Notes: generated by a model not told the origin, from the sequence alone. Shown: positions 32,963 through 42,329, counted from the stretch's first letter. The stretch is 64,000 bases of DNA from Thermomonospora echinospora (GCF_900108175.1 NZ_FNVO01000015.1:1-64000), one strand, 5' to 3'. Numbers and translations: made by a program.

Positions 32963-34032
32963 TGAGAGCACGTTCCGTTCTCACCGAGGCGTCCCGCAAC
33001 CTCGCCACCGGCACCACCAGGGCGGCGCTGTTCGGGCTCGCCCTGGCCGTGCTCGCCGGCGGCCTGGCGATCGCCGACGCCCGCTCCGTCATGGACCTGC
33101 GTCGTCGTGCCGGGGACTTCGTCGCCTCGGGCGCGACGGTCCAGGTGCTGGTGGCCAGGAACACGACCGACGCGGCCTCCTGCGAGGGGCTGTCCCGGGT
33201 GACCGGCGTCCGGGCGGCCGGGGCGCTGCGCGAGGCCGACCCCGTCGTGCTCCGGGCGATGTCGGCCAACCCGATCCCCGCCTTCGCGGTCACCCCCGGC
33301 CTGGTCAGGCTGCTGGGCGGGGATCCCGGCGCCCGGGCGGGCGCGTGGCTGCCCGAGGAGCTCGCCAGGACGCTGCGGGTGACGGCGGGCAGCACGCTGG
33401 CCACGACCGCCGGGACGCTCACCGTGGCCGGGACCTACGCCCATCCCGACGACGGGCGGGACGGCCGCCTGGCGTACGCGGTGCTTCTCCCCCGGCTGCC
33501 CCAGGGGATTTTCGACGAATGCTGGGTGGACACCCGGCCGGTTTCCCCAAGCGCCAAAAGGACCATGTACGCGGCGGTCAAGGTGGACGGTGAATCCACC
33601 GAGCCGGTCAACATGGAACAGTTGAACGCCGGTATGGGCCTGGAATTCGACGGCGCGGCGCAGTTCTCCGCACGCGCCACCCGGCACGCCCTGCCGGCCT
33701 GTGCGGTCGCCGGATTCGTGCTCGGATTCGCGGCGGTACGGCGCCGGCGGCTGGAACTGGCCGGAGCCCTGCACATCGGAATGCCCGCCCGGGCCATCAT
33801 GACCATGACACTGGCCGAGACCGCGGCCTGGGCGCTGGCAGCCTTCGCCCTCGCCGCGTTCGCACTGGTCGCCGTGGTCGTCACGGGCACTCCGGTGGAC
33901 GGCCGGCAGATCTACCTCATCGACGTCCGGGGACCCGCCGCGGCGGCCGTCGCGGCGCTGGCCGGAGCGGCCTGCGCGGCACTCACCATCCGGGAAAGGC
34001 AACTGTTCCGCTACTTCAAGGACCGCAACTGA
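32962..34032 (+). CDS. FtsX/MacB-type permease
   Basis: A 356-aa membrane protein with the FtsX/MacB topology. TM1 is at about 20-42 (LFGLALAVLAGGLAIADA), followed by a ~200-residue extracellular domain. Three C-terminal helices follow (PACAVAGFVLGFAAV; TMTLAETAAWALAAFALAAF; AAVAALAGAACAALTI). It pairs with the ATPase just upstream as a mechanotransmission-type ABC system that moves or extracts substrates outside the membrane rather than importing. Likely substrates are the co-regulated secreted peptide or the lipoprotein; this is inferred from context. Confidence 0.88.
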   Translation: MRARSVLTEASRNLATGTTRAALFGLALAVLAGGLAIADARSVMDLRRRAGDFVASGATVQVLVARNTTDAASCEGLSRVTGVRAAGALREADPVVLRAMSANPIPAFAVTPGLVRLLGGDPGARAGAWLPEELARTLRVTAGSTLATTAGTLTVAGTYAHPDDGRDGRLAYAVLLPRLPQGIFDECWVDTRPVSPSAKRTMYAAVKVDGESTEPVNMEQLNAGMGLEFDGAAQFSARATRHALPACAVAGFVLGFAAVRRRRLELAGALHIGMPARAIMTMTLAETAAWALAAFALAAFALVAVVVTGTPVDGRQIYLIDVRGPAAAAVAALAGAACAALTIRERQLFRYFKDRN

Positions 34033-34167
34033 CCGGGCGCCGAAGGCTCCCTGTGAACGACTCCAACCGTGGGGAGGAGTTTCTGTATTCACTTCCAGTT
34101 CATGGGCCTTTCCGGACGTCTACCGGACGGTAATAATGGCGGGGCCGTCCCACCCCCTGGAGGATCC

Positions 34168-34944
34168 ATGCGCATGTCACGTGCCGTGTCCGCTGCCCTG
34201 GGGGCGCTTACCGCCCTGGCGCTCGTCCTGTTTCCCACCGGTATCTCACAGGCCCAGGAGAACGAATACGTCGCGCTGGGCGACTCGTATTCCTCGGGCA
34301 GCGGGGCCGGGGACTACACGGACACGGCCTGCACCCGCAGCGCCAACTCCTACCCCGCCCGCTGGGCGGCGGCCAACTCCCCCCGCACCTTCACGTTCGT
34401 GGCCTGCGGCGGCGCCACGATCCCCGACGTGCAGGCCGGCCAGTTGTCGGCGCTGAGCGCCGCCACCACCCTGGTCAGCATCAGCATCGGCGGCAACGAC
34501 TCCGGGTTCGCCTCGACCATGCTGCGCTGCAAGCTGCTGACCACGAGCGGATGCCGGCGCGCCCTGGAGGAGGCCCGCGCCTACGTGGACAACCAGCTTC
34601 CCGGTGCGCTCGCCACGCTGTACTCCCAGATCCGCTCGCGCGCCCCGCAGGCCAAGGTCGTCGTGGTCGGCTACCCCTACCTCTACAAGGTCGGCGGCCT
34701 GTGCCTCGGTGACCTGAACGCCGACAAGCGCGCCCTGCTCAAGGACGGCTCCGACGCCCTCAACGCCGTCATCGCCACCGCCGCCCGCAACGCCGGCTTT
34801 GCGTTCGCTGACGGCCGCCCGGCGTTCGCCGGCCACGAGATCTGCACCACCGACGAGTGGATCGACCCCACCACCATCCACCCCAACGCCACCGGTCATC
34901 AGCGCGGCTACCTGCCCGCCTTCACCGCCGCCGCGTCCTCCTGA
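34168..34944 (+). CDS. Secreted SGNH/GDSL lipase-esterase
   Basis: A 258-aa secreted hydrolase. The signal peptide (SRAVSAALGALTALALVLFP) ends near SQAQ. Block I is YVALGDSYSSGSGAGDY (Ser nucleophile), block III SISIGGNDSGF and block V DPTTIHPNATGHQ (catalytic His). Cysteines (TACTRS, VACGGA, RCKLLTTSGC, GLCLGD, HEICTTDEW) can form the three disulphides known in the Streptomyces SGNH lipases. It is active in extracellular ester or phospholipid hydrolysis. GGAGG precedes the ATG. A perfect 15-bp terminator follows. Confidence 0.94.
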   Translation: MRMSRAVSAALGALTALALVLFPTGISQAQENEYVALGDSYSSGSGAGDYTDTACTRSANSYPARWAAANSPRTFTFVACGGATIPDVQAGQLSALSAATTLVSISIGGNDSGFASTMLRCKLLTTSGCRRALEEARAYVDNQLPGALATLYSQIRSRAPQAKVVVVGYPYLYKVGGLCLGDLNADKRALLKDGSDALNAVIATAARNAGFAFADGRPAFAGHEICTTDEWIDPTTIHPNATGHQRGYLPAFTAAASS

Positions 34945-34963
34945 CGCCCGGCGCCCATCCGCC

Positions 34964-35008
34964 CCGGCCGCTGCCCGCCACCTTTTCGAGACAGCGGGCA
35001 GCGGCCGG
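34964..35008 (+). terminator. Terminator of the GDSL lipase gene
   Basis: CCGGCCGCTGCCCGC (34964-34978) pairs perfectly over 15 bp with 34994-35008 across a 15-nt loop. The convergent dehydratase ends at 35107, so the hairpin may serve both. Confidence 0.8.
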
Positions 35009-35106
35009 TCCGCGCCTTCAGCCACACCTGCCGACCGTCCGGGCCCGACTGGTGCGGCCGCACCGGTCGCGGCCGGAACCCCCGGACCACCCATCGCAGG
35101 CAGGCG

Positions 35107-36141
35107 TCAGCGACCTCGTCCCACGGCCTGCTGACCGTTCAGGCCGGTCTCGGTCGGCGGCGGAGCAGTCGCTTCATGGGGTGGCCGCAGGCACAGTGGG
35201 GTCCACCAGGCGCGGTTGGCGGCGTACCACTCGATCGTTTCAGCCAGGCCGTTCTCGAAGTCGACGGTGGGTCGGTAGCCGAGGGTGCGCAGCTTGGCGT
35301 CCGACAGGGAGTAGCGGCGGTCGTGGCCCTTGCGGTCCGGGACCGGGCGGACCCGGGTCCAGTCGGCGCCCAGGAGCTTCAGCAGCCGTTCGGTGAGCCA
35401 GCGGTTGGTCAGTTCGGTGGTGCCGGCGATGTGGTAGACCTCGCCGGGCTCGCCGCGCTCGGCGACGATCCGGATGCCCTTGCAGTGGTCGTCCACGTGC
35501 AGCCAGGTGCGCACGTTGCCGCCGTCGCCGTAGAGGGGGACGTCCAGGCCGTCCATGAGGTTGGTGGCGAACAACGGGATGATCTTCTCGGGGTACTGGT
35601 ACGGGCCGTAGTTGTTGCCGGAGCGGGTGATGCTGACCGGCAGGCCGTGGGTGCGGTGGTAGGCCAGCGCGATCATGTCGCCGCTCGCCTTGCTGGCGGC
35701 GTACGGGGAACTGGGGGACAGCGGGGCCCGCTCGTCCCACGATCCGGTCTCGATGCTGCCGTACACCTCATCGGTGGAGACGTGGACGACCCTGGGCGTC
35801 CCGGCGTCCAGGCACGCCTGCATCAGGGTCTGGGTGCCGAGCACGTTGGTGTGCACGAACTCGGCCGCGCCCAGGATGGAACGGTCGACATGGGATTCGG
35901 CGGCGAAGTTGACCACCAGGTCATGGCCCGGCACCACCTCGGCGAGCAGCTCGGCGTCGCAGATATCGCCCTTGACGAACGCGAACCGGCCCTCGACCGG
36001 ATCGAGGTTGGCCGGGTTGCCGGCATAGGTCAGCTTGTCGAGGACGGTGACCTGCGGCAGGTCGTCCGTACCGGACAGCAGGGTGCGGACGTAGTGCGAG
36101 CCGATGAAACCGGCGCCACCGGTGACGAGGACACGCCTCAT
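35107..36141 (-). CDS. rmlB: dTDP-glucose 4,6-dehydratase
   Basis: A 344-aa short-chain dehydrogenase of the RmlB/RfbB type that makes dTDP-4-keto-6-deoxyglucose for deoxysugars. NAD-binding RVLVTGGAGFIGSHYVRTL opens the protein. HVSTDEVYGSIETGSW carries the TDE catalytic loop, SPYAASKASGDMIALAYHRT the YxxxK pair, and RSGNNYGPYQYPEKIIPLFA the NNYGP---PEK--P signature. No rmlA, C or D lies in the window. It therefore may supply a polysaccharide or natural-product sugar together with genes elsewhere. It is divergent, over 1.3 kb of non-coding DNA, from the sugar transferase at 37437. Confidence 0.95.
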   Translation of the reverse strand: MRRVLVTGGAGFIGSHYVRTLLSGTDDLPQVTVLDKLTYAGNPANLDPVEGRFAFVKGDICDAELLAEVVPGHDLVVNFAAESHVDRSILGAAEFVHTNVLGTQTLMQACLDAGTPRVVHVSTDEVYGSIETGSWDERAPLSPSSPYAASKASGDMIALAYHRTHGLPVSITRSGNNYGPYQYPEKIIPLFATNLMDGLDVPLYGDGGNVRTWLHVDDHCKGIRIVAERGEPGEVYHIAGTTELTNRWLTERLLKLLGADWTRVRPVPDRKGHDRRYSLSDAKLRTLGYRPTVDFENGLAETIEWYAANRAWWTPLCLRPPHEATAPPPTETGLNGQQAVGRGR

Positions 36142-36914
36142 GTGTACTTGCGGCGCGGAAGCCCCCCAGGGGTCGCCGCGTCTCCCTTCCTGCGAACGAA
36201 CCTGTACGGCGCCGGTGACGACCCGGAACTGGCCACGATCACCAGACACCCGCCAGTGCGCCTCCGGAACACCGGGCGCCAGGGGCCGCGCTTGCGCCCG
36301 GCGCCCCCTCGATCGACGCGCCAACCAGCATGACGGAGTACCCGGCCTCGCCGTTCCCCGGACCCTCCCGACCAGAGGTAACGAAAGCCACACCACACGA
36401 AGCCACCTGCCCGCGCCTCCATCAGGGAGGCCGAGCCGACGCACAAGCCACGCGACACGAGCCAGCCCGACCAGCAGCCGGTCGGGGAGAACGGGCCGAC
36501 ACACAAGCCGCCGGACGCTCGGAGAGCGAGTCGGCGCGGAAGCCAGGCGGTATGAGACGGCCTGGCCGCCGGCCGGCGGGGAGAAGGAGTCGGTGCGGGA
36601 GCCTCGTGGTGCGGGACGGGTGGGCGGGAAGGTGTCGGTGCATCTGTCCGTCGCATCCGTCCGCCGGTTTGATGAACGAATGCGCGGGCGGAACGCCGCC
36701 GGGGTCCGAATCGCTCTCCGTCTTCATGATCCACTGACGGGTCGGCAATGGCGATACGGTGTGCCGGCCCGGGGGTGGGCGTACGCATGCCTCACGACGG
36801 CATGCCCATCCGGGCCATCATTCCCCGTCCCGGAGATTTCAATATCCGCAAAACTATCAGGACATGTCCCGAAACGGACATAGAGAAAAGGCGCGCGAGT
36901 GTGGCACTTGAACG

Positions 36915-36943
36915 TTCAAAGGAAGCTTTCCATCTGTTATGAT
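36915..36943 (+). promoter_or_regulatory. Candidate sigma-70-type promoter
   Basis: TTCAAA and TATGAT are 17 bp apart in the AT-rich segment upstream of the sugar transferase, and the palindrome TTGAACGTTCAA (36908-36919) overlaps the -35. If used, it would give a leader of nearly 490 nt. Confidence 0.35.
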
Positions 36944-37275
36944 GACTGGTTCGCATCACCGTTACCGCAGAGAATCCGCACCCCGTGGGCATCCGGACAC
37001 CGAGAGGCCGACACCCTCGACATTTCCTACTTTTTAGGTATGTATAGCAAGATTCTTTGTCGGACGACACGGACATCCGCCCCACCAGACCACCCCAGCA
37101 CACCGCCACGACCACTGGTTATCACGCAGAGTCAACAGTAAATACCCAACTTCGCCCGACGGTTCGCCGGCAACCAGGTCCACCCACCCAGCCTCCTTTG
37201 CCGCCAGCTCCGCCACCCGCCCCGAAGACGAACGCGTTCCGGCTGCCGGTGCCCGACCCGAAAAAGCAAGGCAAT

Positions 37276-37311
37276 GGCCTCGGATTGGCCGAATCCGGCC
37301 AATCCGAGGCC
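37276..37311. repeat. Perfect 15-bp hairpin in the sugar-transferase leader
   Basis: GGCCTCGGATTGGCC (37276-37290) is repeated in inverted form at 37297-37311 around the 6-nt loop GAATCC. It lies 126 bp before the sugar-transferase start and has no T-run on either side. An RNA leader structure or attenuator, an operator, or a terminator of an unseen small transcript are all possible. Confidence 0.7.
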
Positions 37312-37436
37312 GTAACCCGCCCGACACACCACGAACTTCACCTGGAAGCTATATTCATTTTTCCTTCCCTTTACCTAATCCGGCGGCGGGTGGGAGCCTC
37401 CGGAGGATGGGAACGACGGGGTGACAAAGGGGAACC

Positions 37437-38888
37437 GTGACCACCGCAGACGCGTTCCGGGCCGCTCGTCTCGCGGCTCGGCACAACCGCGTTCACAACG
37501 CGATCACCTGGACGTCCGGATATGCCCGCCAGGCCGCGGCCGTGGATTTCTGCTGTGCCCTGGCCGCCAGTGCCCTAGGGTTTTACGGGCGTTTCGGGGA
37601 AGCCCGGATGTCGCCGGGTCCCGACACGCTGCTGGCACTGGCGCTGCCCTTCGGCTGGCTGGCGTGGGTCGCGCTGGCCGGCGGTTACGACGCCCGCTTC
37701 TTCGGCGCCGGGTCCGACGAGTACCGCCGGATCTTCAACGCCGGGGTGAGCCTGACCGCCGCGGTCGCCATCGTCTCCTACGCCACCAAGGCGGAGATCG
37801 CCCGGGGGTACGTGGCGCTGGCGCTGCCCCTGCTCACGCTGCTGGACCTGGCCGCCCGCCACCGGCTGCGCAAATGGCTGCACCGGCGCTGGGCCGCCGG
37901 GCAGAGCATGCGCCGCGTCGTGGTGGCCGGTCACGGGGACGCCGCCGCCGCGCTGATCCGCGAACTGGGCCGGGCCAGCCACCACGGCATGGAGGTCGTC
38001 GCCGTCGCCGTCCCGCCCGGCCACGCCGGACGGCTGGGGGACACGCCCGTCTACGAGGGCCTGGACCGGATCGCCGAGGTCGTACGGCTGAAACGGGCCG
38101 ACGCGGTCGCGGTGCTGGCCTGCCCGGAGTTGGACGGCATCACGCTGCGGCGGCTGAGCTGGGACCTGGAGCACACGCGGACCGAGTTGTTCGTCGCCCC
38201 CGCCGTGCTGGACATCGCCGGTCCGCGCACCACCATCCGTCCCATCGCCGGCCTGCCGCTGCTGCACCTGGACCACCCGGAGCTGTTCAGTGGCGTCCGG
38301 CCGGTGGCCAAGGCCCTCTTCGACCGCGGAGTCGCGGCGCTGGCACTGCTGCTGCTGGCCCCGGTGATGCTGCCGGTGGCCGTGCTGGTGCGGCTGACCT
38401 CACCGGGCCCGGCGCTGTTCGTCCAGGAGCGCATCGGCCGGGACGGCGTGCCCTTCCGGATGTTCAAGTTCCGCACCATGGTCAGCGGCGCCGAGCGGAT
38501 GCACGAGCGGCTGGCCGCCGAGCAGGACGGAGTGCTGTTCAAGCTCAGGAGGGACCCGCGGCTGACCCGTGTCGGCGGCCGGCTGCGCCGCTACTCGGTG
38601 GACGAGCTGCCCCAGCTGATCAACGTCCTGCGCGGCGAGATGTCCCTGGTGGGCCCCCGCCCGCCGCTGCGCCACGAGGTCGAACGGTACGAGCAGGACG
38701 TGTTCCGCCGCCTGGTCGTCAAGCCCGGGCTCACCGGCCTGTGGCAGATCAGCGGGCGCTCGGACCTGTCGTGGGAGGAGTCGGTCCGCCTGGACCTGCA
38801 CTATGCCGAGAACTGGTCCCTCGTGCTGGACATGCAGATCCTCTGGCGTACCGTCGCGGCCGTGATCCGCGGCTCCGGCGCCTACTGA
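37437..38888 (+). CDS. Polyprenyl-phosphate sugar-1-phosphate transferase (exopolysaccharide initiator)
   Basis: A 483-aa membrane enzyme that starts polysaccharide assembly by moving a sugar phosphate from a nucleotide sugar to undecaprenyl phosphate. Four N-terminal TM helices (about 25-140) are followed by a Rossmann-like domain (RVVVAGHGDAAAALIRELGR). TM5 and the catalytic bacterial sugar transferase domain come last (FKFRTMVSGAERMHERL, LRRYSVDELPQLINVLRGEM, SLVGPRPPLRHEVERYE, KPGLTGLWQISGRSDLSWEE). All catalytic motifs are intact. AAAGGGG precedes the GTG start. It converges with and overlaps the MFS gene by 7 bp. Confidence 0.94.
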   Translation: MTTADAFRAARLAARHNRVHNAITWTSGYARQAAAVDFCCALAASALGFYGRFGEARMSPGPDTLLALALPFGWLAWVALAGGYDARFFGAGSDEYRRIFNAGVSLTAAVAIVSYATKAEIARGYVALALPLLTLLDLAARHRLRKWLHRRWAAGQSMRRVVVAGHGDAAAALIRELGRASHHGMEVVAVAVPPGHAGRLGDTPVYEGLDRIAEVVRLKRADAVAVLACPELDGITLRRLSWDLEHTRTELFVAPAVLDIAGPRTTIRPIAGLPLLHLDHPELFSGVRPVAKALFDRGVAALALLLLAPVMLPVAVLVRLTSPGPALFVQERIGRDGVPFRMFKFRTMVSGAERMHERLAAEQDGVLFKLRRDPRLTRVGGRLRRYSVDELPQLINVLRGEMSLVGPRPPLRHEVERYEQDVFRRLVVKPGLTGLWQISGRSDLSWEESVRLDLHYAENWSLVLDMQILWRTVAAVIRGSGAY

Positions 38889-40141
38889 CCCGCCGCGCGG
38901 CAGGCGCGCAGCAGCGCGCCGGCGACCGGGAGCGCGGAGGCCAGCAGCAGCGCCGCCGCCAGCACCGCCGTCCCCGGCCCCCACGCCGTCCAGGCCGCCC
39001 CCACCAGCACCGACGACAGCAACCTGGCCAGCGCCTGGCCGGTCTGCAGGATCGCCAGGCCGCTGGTGCGCAGGTCCTCCGGCAACAACGGGCCGGCCGC
39101 CGCCATCAGCACCCCGTCCGTCGCCGCGTAGAACGCGCCGTGCAGCGCCAGCACCGGAACGAGCAGCGCGGGTCCGCCGAGCGGTGCCAGCAGGAGCACA
39201 TAGGCCGCCAGCAGCAGCAGATGCCCGCCCAGGAAGACCGGGCGCGCGCCGATCCGATCCGACAGCCGCCCGCACCCGTAGGACAGCAGCAGGAATGTGA
39301 CGGCGGTGCCCACCGGCAGCAGCGGGAGGTAGACGGCCTGTAGGTCGAGTTCCCGTTGCAGCAGCAGATAGAGGAAGGCGTCGCTCACCGTGAACAGGCC
39401 GAGCAGACCGGCCGCTGCGCAGACCGGGCCGAACCGCCGGTCGGCCACCAGCCGGAGCGCGGCCCGTACCGAGACCGGGGGCTTGCCGGAGGCCGGTGCC
39501 GCCCGCCGGGGCCGGTCCCGGACGAACAGCATCAGCAACAGCACGCCGAGCACACCCAGGCAGGCACTGACCACGAAGACCGCGTCGTAGGCCCCCGGCG
39601 CCGCCCACAGCACCGCGAACGCCACGAAGGGACCGGCCAGGGCGCCTGCGGTGTCCATCGCCCGGTGCACTCCGAACGCGGTGCCCAGGTCGCGGGGGTC
39701 ACTGCTCAGCGTGATCAGCGCGTCCCGGGGAGCGGTGCGCACGCCCTTGCCAGTGCGGTCGGCGGCCAGCACCGCACCCAGCGCGTACGGGGAGCCCCCG
39801 GCGGCGAGCAGCCCCAGCTTGGCGGCGGCCGACACCCCGTAACCGAGGCCGGCGACCAACTTGCGACGCTGGAGGCGGTCGGCGAGATGGCCGCCCAGCA
39901 GCCGCACCACCGCCGTCACCCCGGCGTAACCGCCGTCGATCAGGCCGAACACCAGCGGGCTGAGGCCCAGCGTGAGCACCAGGTACAGCGGCAGCACCGC
40001 GGTCACCATCTCCGCGGACACGTCGGTGACCAGGCTCACCAGCCCCAGCGCCAGCACGTTCCCGGCGACCGCCCGGCGCGCCCCGCCGGATCGACCCGCC
40101 CGTACGGCCGCGTCCGCGGCCCGGTTCGAGGAGAAGTACAT
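38882..40141 (-). CDS. MFS transporter
   Basis: A 419-aa major facilitator with 12 predicted helices. The loop 2-3 signature appears as GGHLADRLQRRKLVAGLGYG, and RTGKGVRTAPRDALITLSSD resembles the conserved segment of the YjhB/resistance-type group. A second half-repeat contains SYGCGRLSDRIGARPVFLGG. Export of a drug or metabolite is the general expectation; substrate unknown. The ATG has no obvious Shine-Dalgarno. It overlaps the sugar transferase tail-to-tail by 7 bp, so transcription of each may affect the other. Confidence 0.9.
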   Translation of the reverse strand: MYFSSNRAADAAVRAGRSGGARRAVAGNVLALGLVSLVTDVSAEMVTAVLPLYLVLTLGLSPLVFGLIDGGYAGVTAVVRLLGGHLADRLQRRKLVAGLGYGVSAAAKLGLLAAGGSPYALGAVLAADRTGKGVRTAPRDALITLSSDPRDLGTAFGVHRAMDTAGALAGPFVAFAVLWAAPGAYDAVFVVSACLGVLGVLLLMLFVRDRPRRAAPASGKPPVSVRAALRLVADRRFGPVCAAAGLLGLFTVSDAFLYLLLQRELDLQAVYLPLLPVGTAVTFLLLSYGCGRLSDRIGARPVFLGGHLLLLAAYVLLLAPLGGPALLVPVLALHGAFYAATDGVLMAAAGPLLPEDLRTSGLAILQTGQALARLLSSVLVGAAWTAWGPGTAVLAAALLLASALPVAGALLRACRAAGQ

Positions 40142-40435
40142 CCGGGCCGGTCAGCACCCCGGGCCGGGAAGCAGTACCCGGCCGGCCGAGGACAGAGCGG
40201 CGTCCGGCCCGGCATCGAGCACACCGACGACGGAAACCGGCATGGCTCACCCCCGATCGTCGGCCCGTACGGAAACGCCCAGCTTAGCCACCCGGCAGCC
40301 GCTCACCCGGTTCGTCGGCTCCCATGGCCGGCAGGGCCTCGCAGACGTCCGCGGGTCCTCGGCCACTTCGGAGAGGCTCCCCAGCGAGGTGGTGCCACCC
40401 TGACAGGAGTCGCCGGTGAACGGCGCCGCACCCGG

Positions 40436-40490
40436 CGGCCGACCGGACCGAACAGCCGACCGGACCGGACGGTCGACCGGACCGGACGCG
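40436..40490. repeat. Short GACCGGACCG direct repeats
   Basis: GACCGGACCG-type units recur three times within ~55 bp (GGCCGACCGGACCGAACAG, CCGACCGGACCGGACG, CGACCGGACCGGACGC) in the 500-bp gap before the DGPF/ECF42 genes. The remainder of 40142-40560 shows no gene. The repeats may be operator-like or simple low-complexity DNA. Confidence 0.45.
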
Positions 40491-40562
40491 CAGGTCAAAC
40501 CGACGCGCAGGCCGGGTGGTCCACCGTCCTCCGCCGCCTCGTACGTTGTTTTTCGATGTCCC

Positions 40563-40589
40563 TGTCGATCTCAGCGAAAGCCGTTCGTA
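40563..40589 (+). promoter_or_regulatory. Candidate ECF42 autoregulated promoter
   Basis: TGTCGA (-35, 40563-40568), a 17-bp spacer and CGTA (-10, 40586-40589) lie 53 bp before the DGPF gene. ECF42 factors are described as using TGTCGA at -35 and CG(A/T)C at -10, so the -35 is exact and the -10 differs in its last base. This implies that the sigma factor drives its own operon. Confidence 0.6.
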
Positions 40590-40641
40590 TAAGGGGTGAG
40601 AGGCCGGCGCGGTGCCGGCCGGAGAGTCTGGAGGAACGGCC

Positions 40642-40995
40642 GTGAAGCACTACCTGCTCAGCTTGTACCAGCCCGATGGGGAGAGCCCCTCGCCGGAGCT
40701 TCTCCAGCAGGTGATGCGGAACCTCGACGCGCTGAACGAGGAGATCAGGGCCGCCGGCGCCTGGGTGTTCGCTGCGGGCCTGCACCATCCGAGCACCGCC
40801 ACCGTGCTGCGCCACCAGGGCGACGAGGTGCTCATGACCGACGGGCCGTTCGTCGAGGGCAAGGAGTACCTCGGCGGCTTCACGATCGTCAGGGCGCCCG
40901 ACCTGGACGCCGCGCTGGAGTGGGGCCGCCGGCTGTCCCGGGCCACCACGCTGCCCGTCGAGGTACGGCCGTTCCAGGGTGACGCCGAGGAGTGA
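40642..40995 (+). CDS. YCII-related DGPF protein (ECF42 partner)
   Basis: A 117-aa cytosolic protein of the YCII/DGPF family. It begins [20 protein letters not shown] and carries the name-giving motif in [32 protein letters not shown] precedes the GTG start. DGPF proteins are the standard partners and regulon members of ECF42 sigma factors, which follow here after 7 bp. Biochemical role unknown; the dimeric alpha/beta ferredoxin-like fold suggests small-molecule binding. Confidence 0.95.
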   Translation: MKHYLLSLYQPDGESPSPELLQQVMRNLDALNEEIRAAGAWVFAAGLHHPSTATVLRHQGDEVLMTDGPFVEGKEYLGGFTIVRAPDLDAALEWGRRLSRATTLPVEVRPFQGDAEE

Positions 40996-41002
40996 ACCCG
41001 GC

Positions 41003-42229
41003 ATGCCGGACCTGCCCGCCGCTGAGATCGAGGACGTATTCCGTGCGGAGTACGGCCGGGCCGTGGCGGTCCTGGTGCGCCTCCTCGGGGACATCGATGC
41101 CGCCGAGGAGGCGGTCCAGGACGCCTTCGCCACGGCCGTGCGCCGGTGGCCGTCCACCGGGCCGCCTCCGAGCCCGGCCGGCTGGATCATCACCACCGCC
41201 CGCAACCGGGCCCTCGACCGCCTCCGCCGGGAGGCGTCCCGCCAGGACCGGCACGTCCAGGCCGCCCTGCTGCACGGCGGCGGCCCCGCCGAGGAGGACG
41301 GCGCCGTGCGCGACGACCGGCTGCGCCTGATCTTCACCTGCTGCCATCCCGCGCTGGGCACCGCCGCCCAGGTCGCGCTGACCCTGCGCCTGCTGGGCGG
41401 ACTCACCACCGCGCAGATCGCCCGCGCCTTCCTGGTCTCCGAGCCCACCATGGCCCAGCGGCTGGTCCGGGCCAAGGGCAAGATCCGCGACGCCCGGATC
41501 CCCTACCGGGTGCCCCGCGAGGCCGACCTGCCCGACCGGCTGCGCGCCGTGCTGGCCGTGGTCTACCTCGTCTTCACCGAAGGGCACACCGCGAGCACGG
41601 GCGACCGGCTGCTGCGTGCGGACCTGGCCGCCGAGGCCATCCGCCTCGGACGGCTGTTGGCCGAGCTCATGCCCGACGAACCCGAGGTCATGGGCCTGCT
41701 TGCGCTCATGCTGCTGACCGACTCACGCCGCGCCGCCCGCACCGCCCCGGACGGCCGCCTGGTACCGCTGCCCGACCAGGACCGCGCCCTGTGGGACCGC
41801 GGCCTCATCGCCGAAGGCCAGGCCATCGTCCGGCAGTGCCTGCGCCGCGGCCGGCCCGGCCCGTACCAGATCCAGGCGGCGATCAACGCCGTCCACAGTG
41901 ACGCCCCCACCACCGCCGACACCGACTGGCGGCAGATCCTCCAGTTGTACGACCAGCTCCACGCGCTGGCCCCCACTCCCGTCGTGGCTCTCAACCGCGC
42001 GGTCGCCGTGGCCGAGGTCCACGGCCCGGACACCGCCCTCACCCTCGTCGACGCGCTGGACCTCGACCGCTACCACCTGTTCTACGCCGTCCGCGCGGAC
42101 CTGCTCCGCCGCCTGGGCCGCATCCCCGAAGCCGCACAGGCCTACGAGGCCGCGATCGCCCGCACCGGCAACACGACCGAACGCGACTTCCTGCACCACC
42201 GCCGCCAGTCCCTCACCGGCACCCCCTGA
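41003..42229 (+). CDS. ECF42-type sigma factor with C-terminal TPR-like extension
   Basis: A 408-aa sigma factor. Region 2 ([40 protein letters not shown]) and region 4 ([40 protein letters not shown]) make up the first ~175 residues. The rest is the long extension of this group ([40 protein letters not shown]), which replaces an anti-sigma factor and is needed for activity. The ATG has GAGGAG 11 nt upstream; a GTG eight codons earlier overlaps the DGPF gene. Its promoter candidate is at 40563. Confidence 0.95.
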   Translation: MPDLPAAEIEDVFRAEYGRAVAVLVRLLGDIDAAEEAVQDAFATAVRRWPSTGPPPSPAGWIITTARNRALDRLRREASRQDRHVQAALLHGGGPAEEDGAVRDDRLRLIFTCCHPALGTAAQVALTLRLLGGLTTAQIARAFLVSEPTMAQRLVRAKGKIRDARIPYRVPREADLPDRLRAVLAVVYLVFTEGHTASTGDRLLRADLAAEAIRLGRLLAELMPDEPEVMGLLALMLLTDSRRAARTAPDGRLVPLPDQDRALWDRGLIAEGQAIVRQCLRRGRPGPYQIQAAINAVHSDAPTTADTDWRQILQLYDQLHALAPTPVVALNRAVAVAEVHGPDTALTLVDALDLDRYHLFYAVRADLLRRLGRIPEAAQAYEAAIARTGNTTERDFLHHRRQSLTGTP

Positions 42230-42329
42230 AGCCGCCCATGAACAGAGCCGCCGTCCGCGGGCCAGGGGCTCGGCGGGTGCGGTCCGAACCTGCCCCGGGC
42301 CGCCCGCGGGCGTGCCGGGCCAGGAGGGG

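Larger units (their letters stand above)
36142..37436. other. Unusually long, lower-GC intergenic region between polysaccharide genes
   Basis: About 1.3 kb without a credible gene separates the divergent rmlB and sugar-transferase genes. The part from about 36800 to 37400 is visibly richer in A and T than any other stretch of this length in the window. It holds a promoter-like segment near 36915 and a perfect 15-bp hairpin at 37276. Long AT-rich leaders before polysaccharide genes are typical sites for Lsr2-type silencing or multiple regulators; that role is inferred. Confidence 0.6.

Noticed and set aside
31342-34092. Leftward 916-codon frame across the SARP-locus operon.
   Set aside because: It crosses three clear plus-strand genes with motifs and has no domain or start signal.
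37421-39343. Rightward 640-codon frame in the sugar-transferase/MFS region.
   Set aside because: It runs out of frame through both real genes and is Arg/Gly/Ala-rich without family features.
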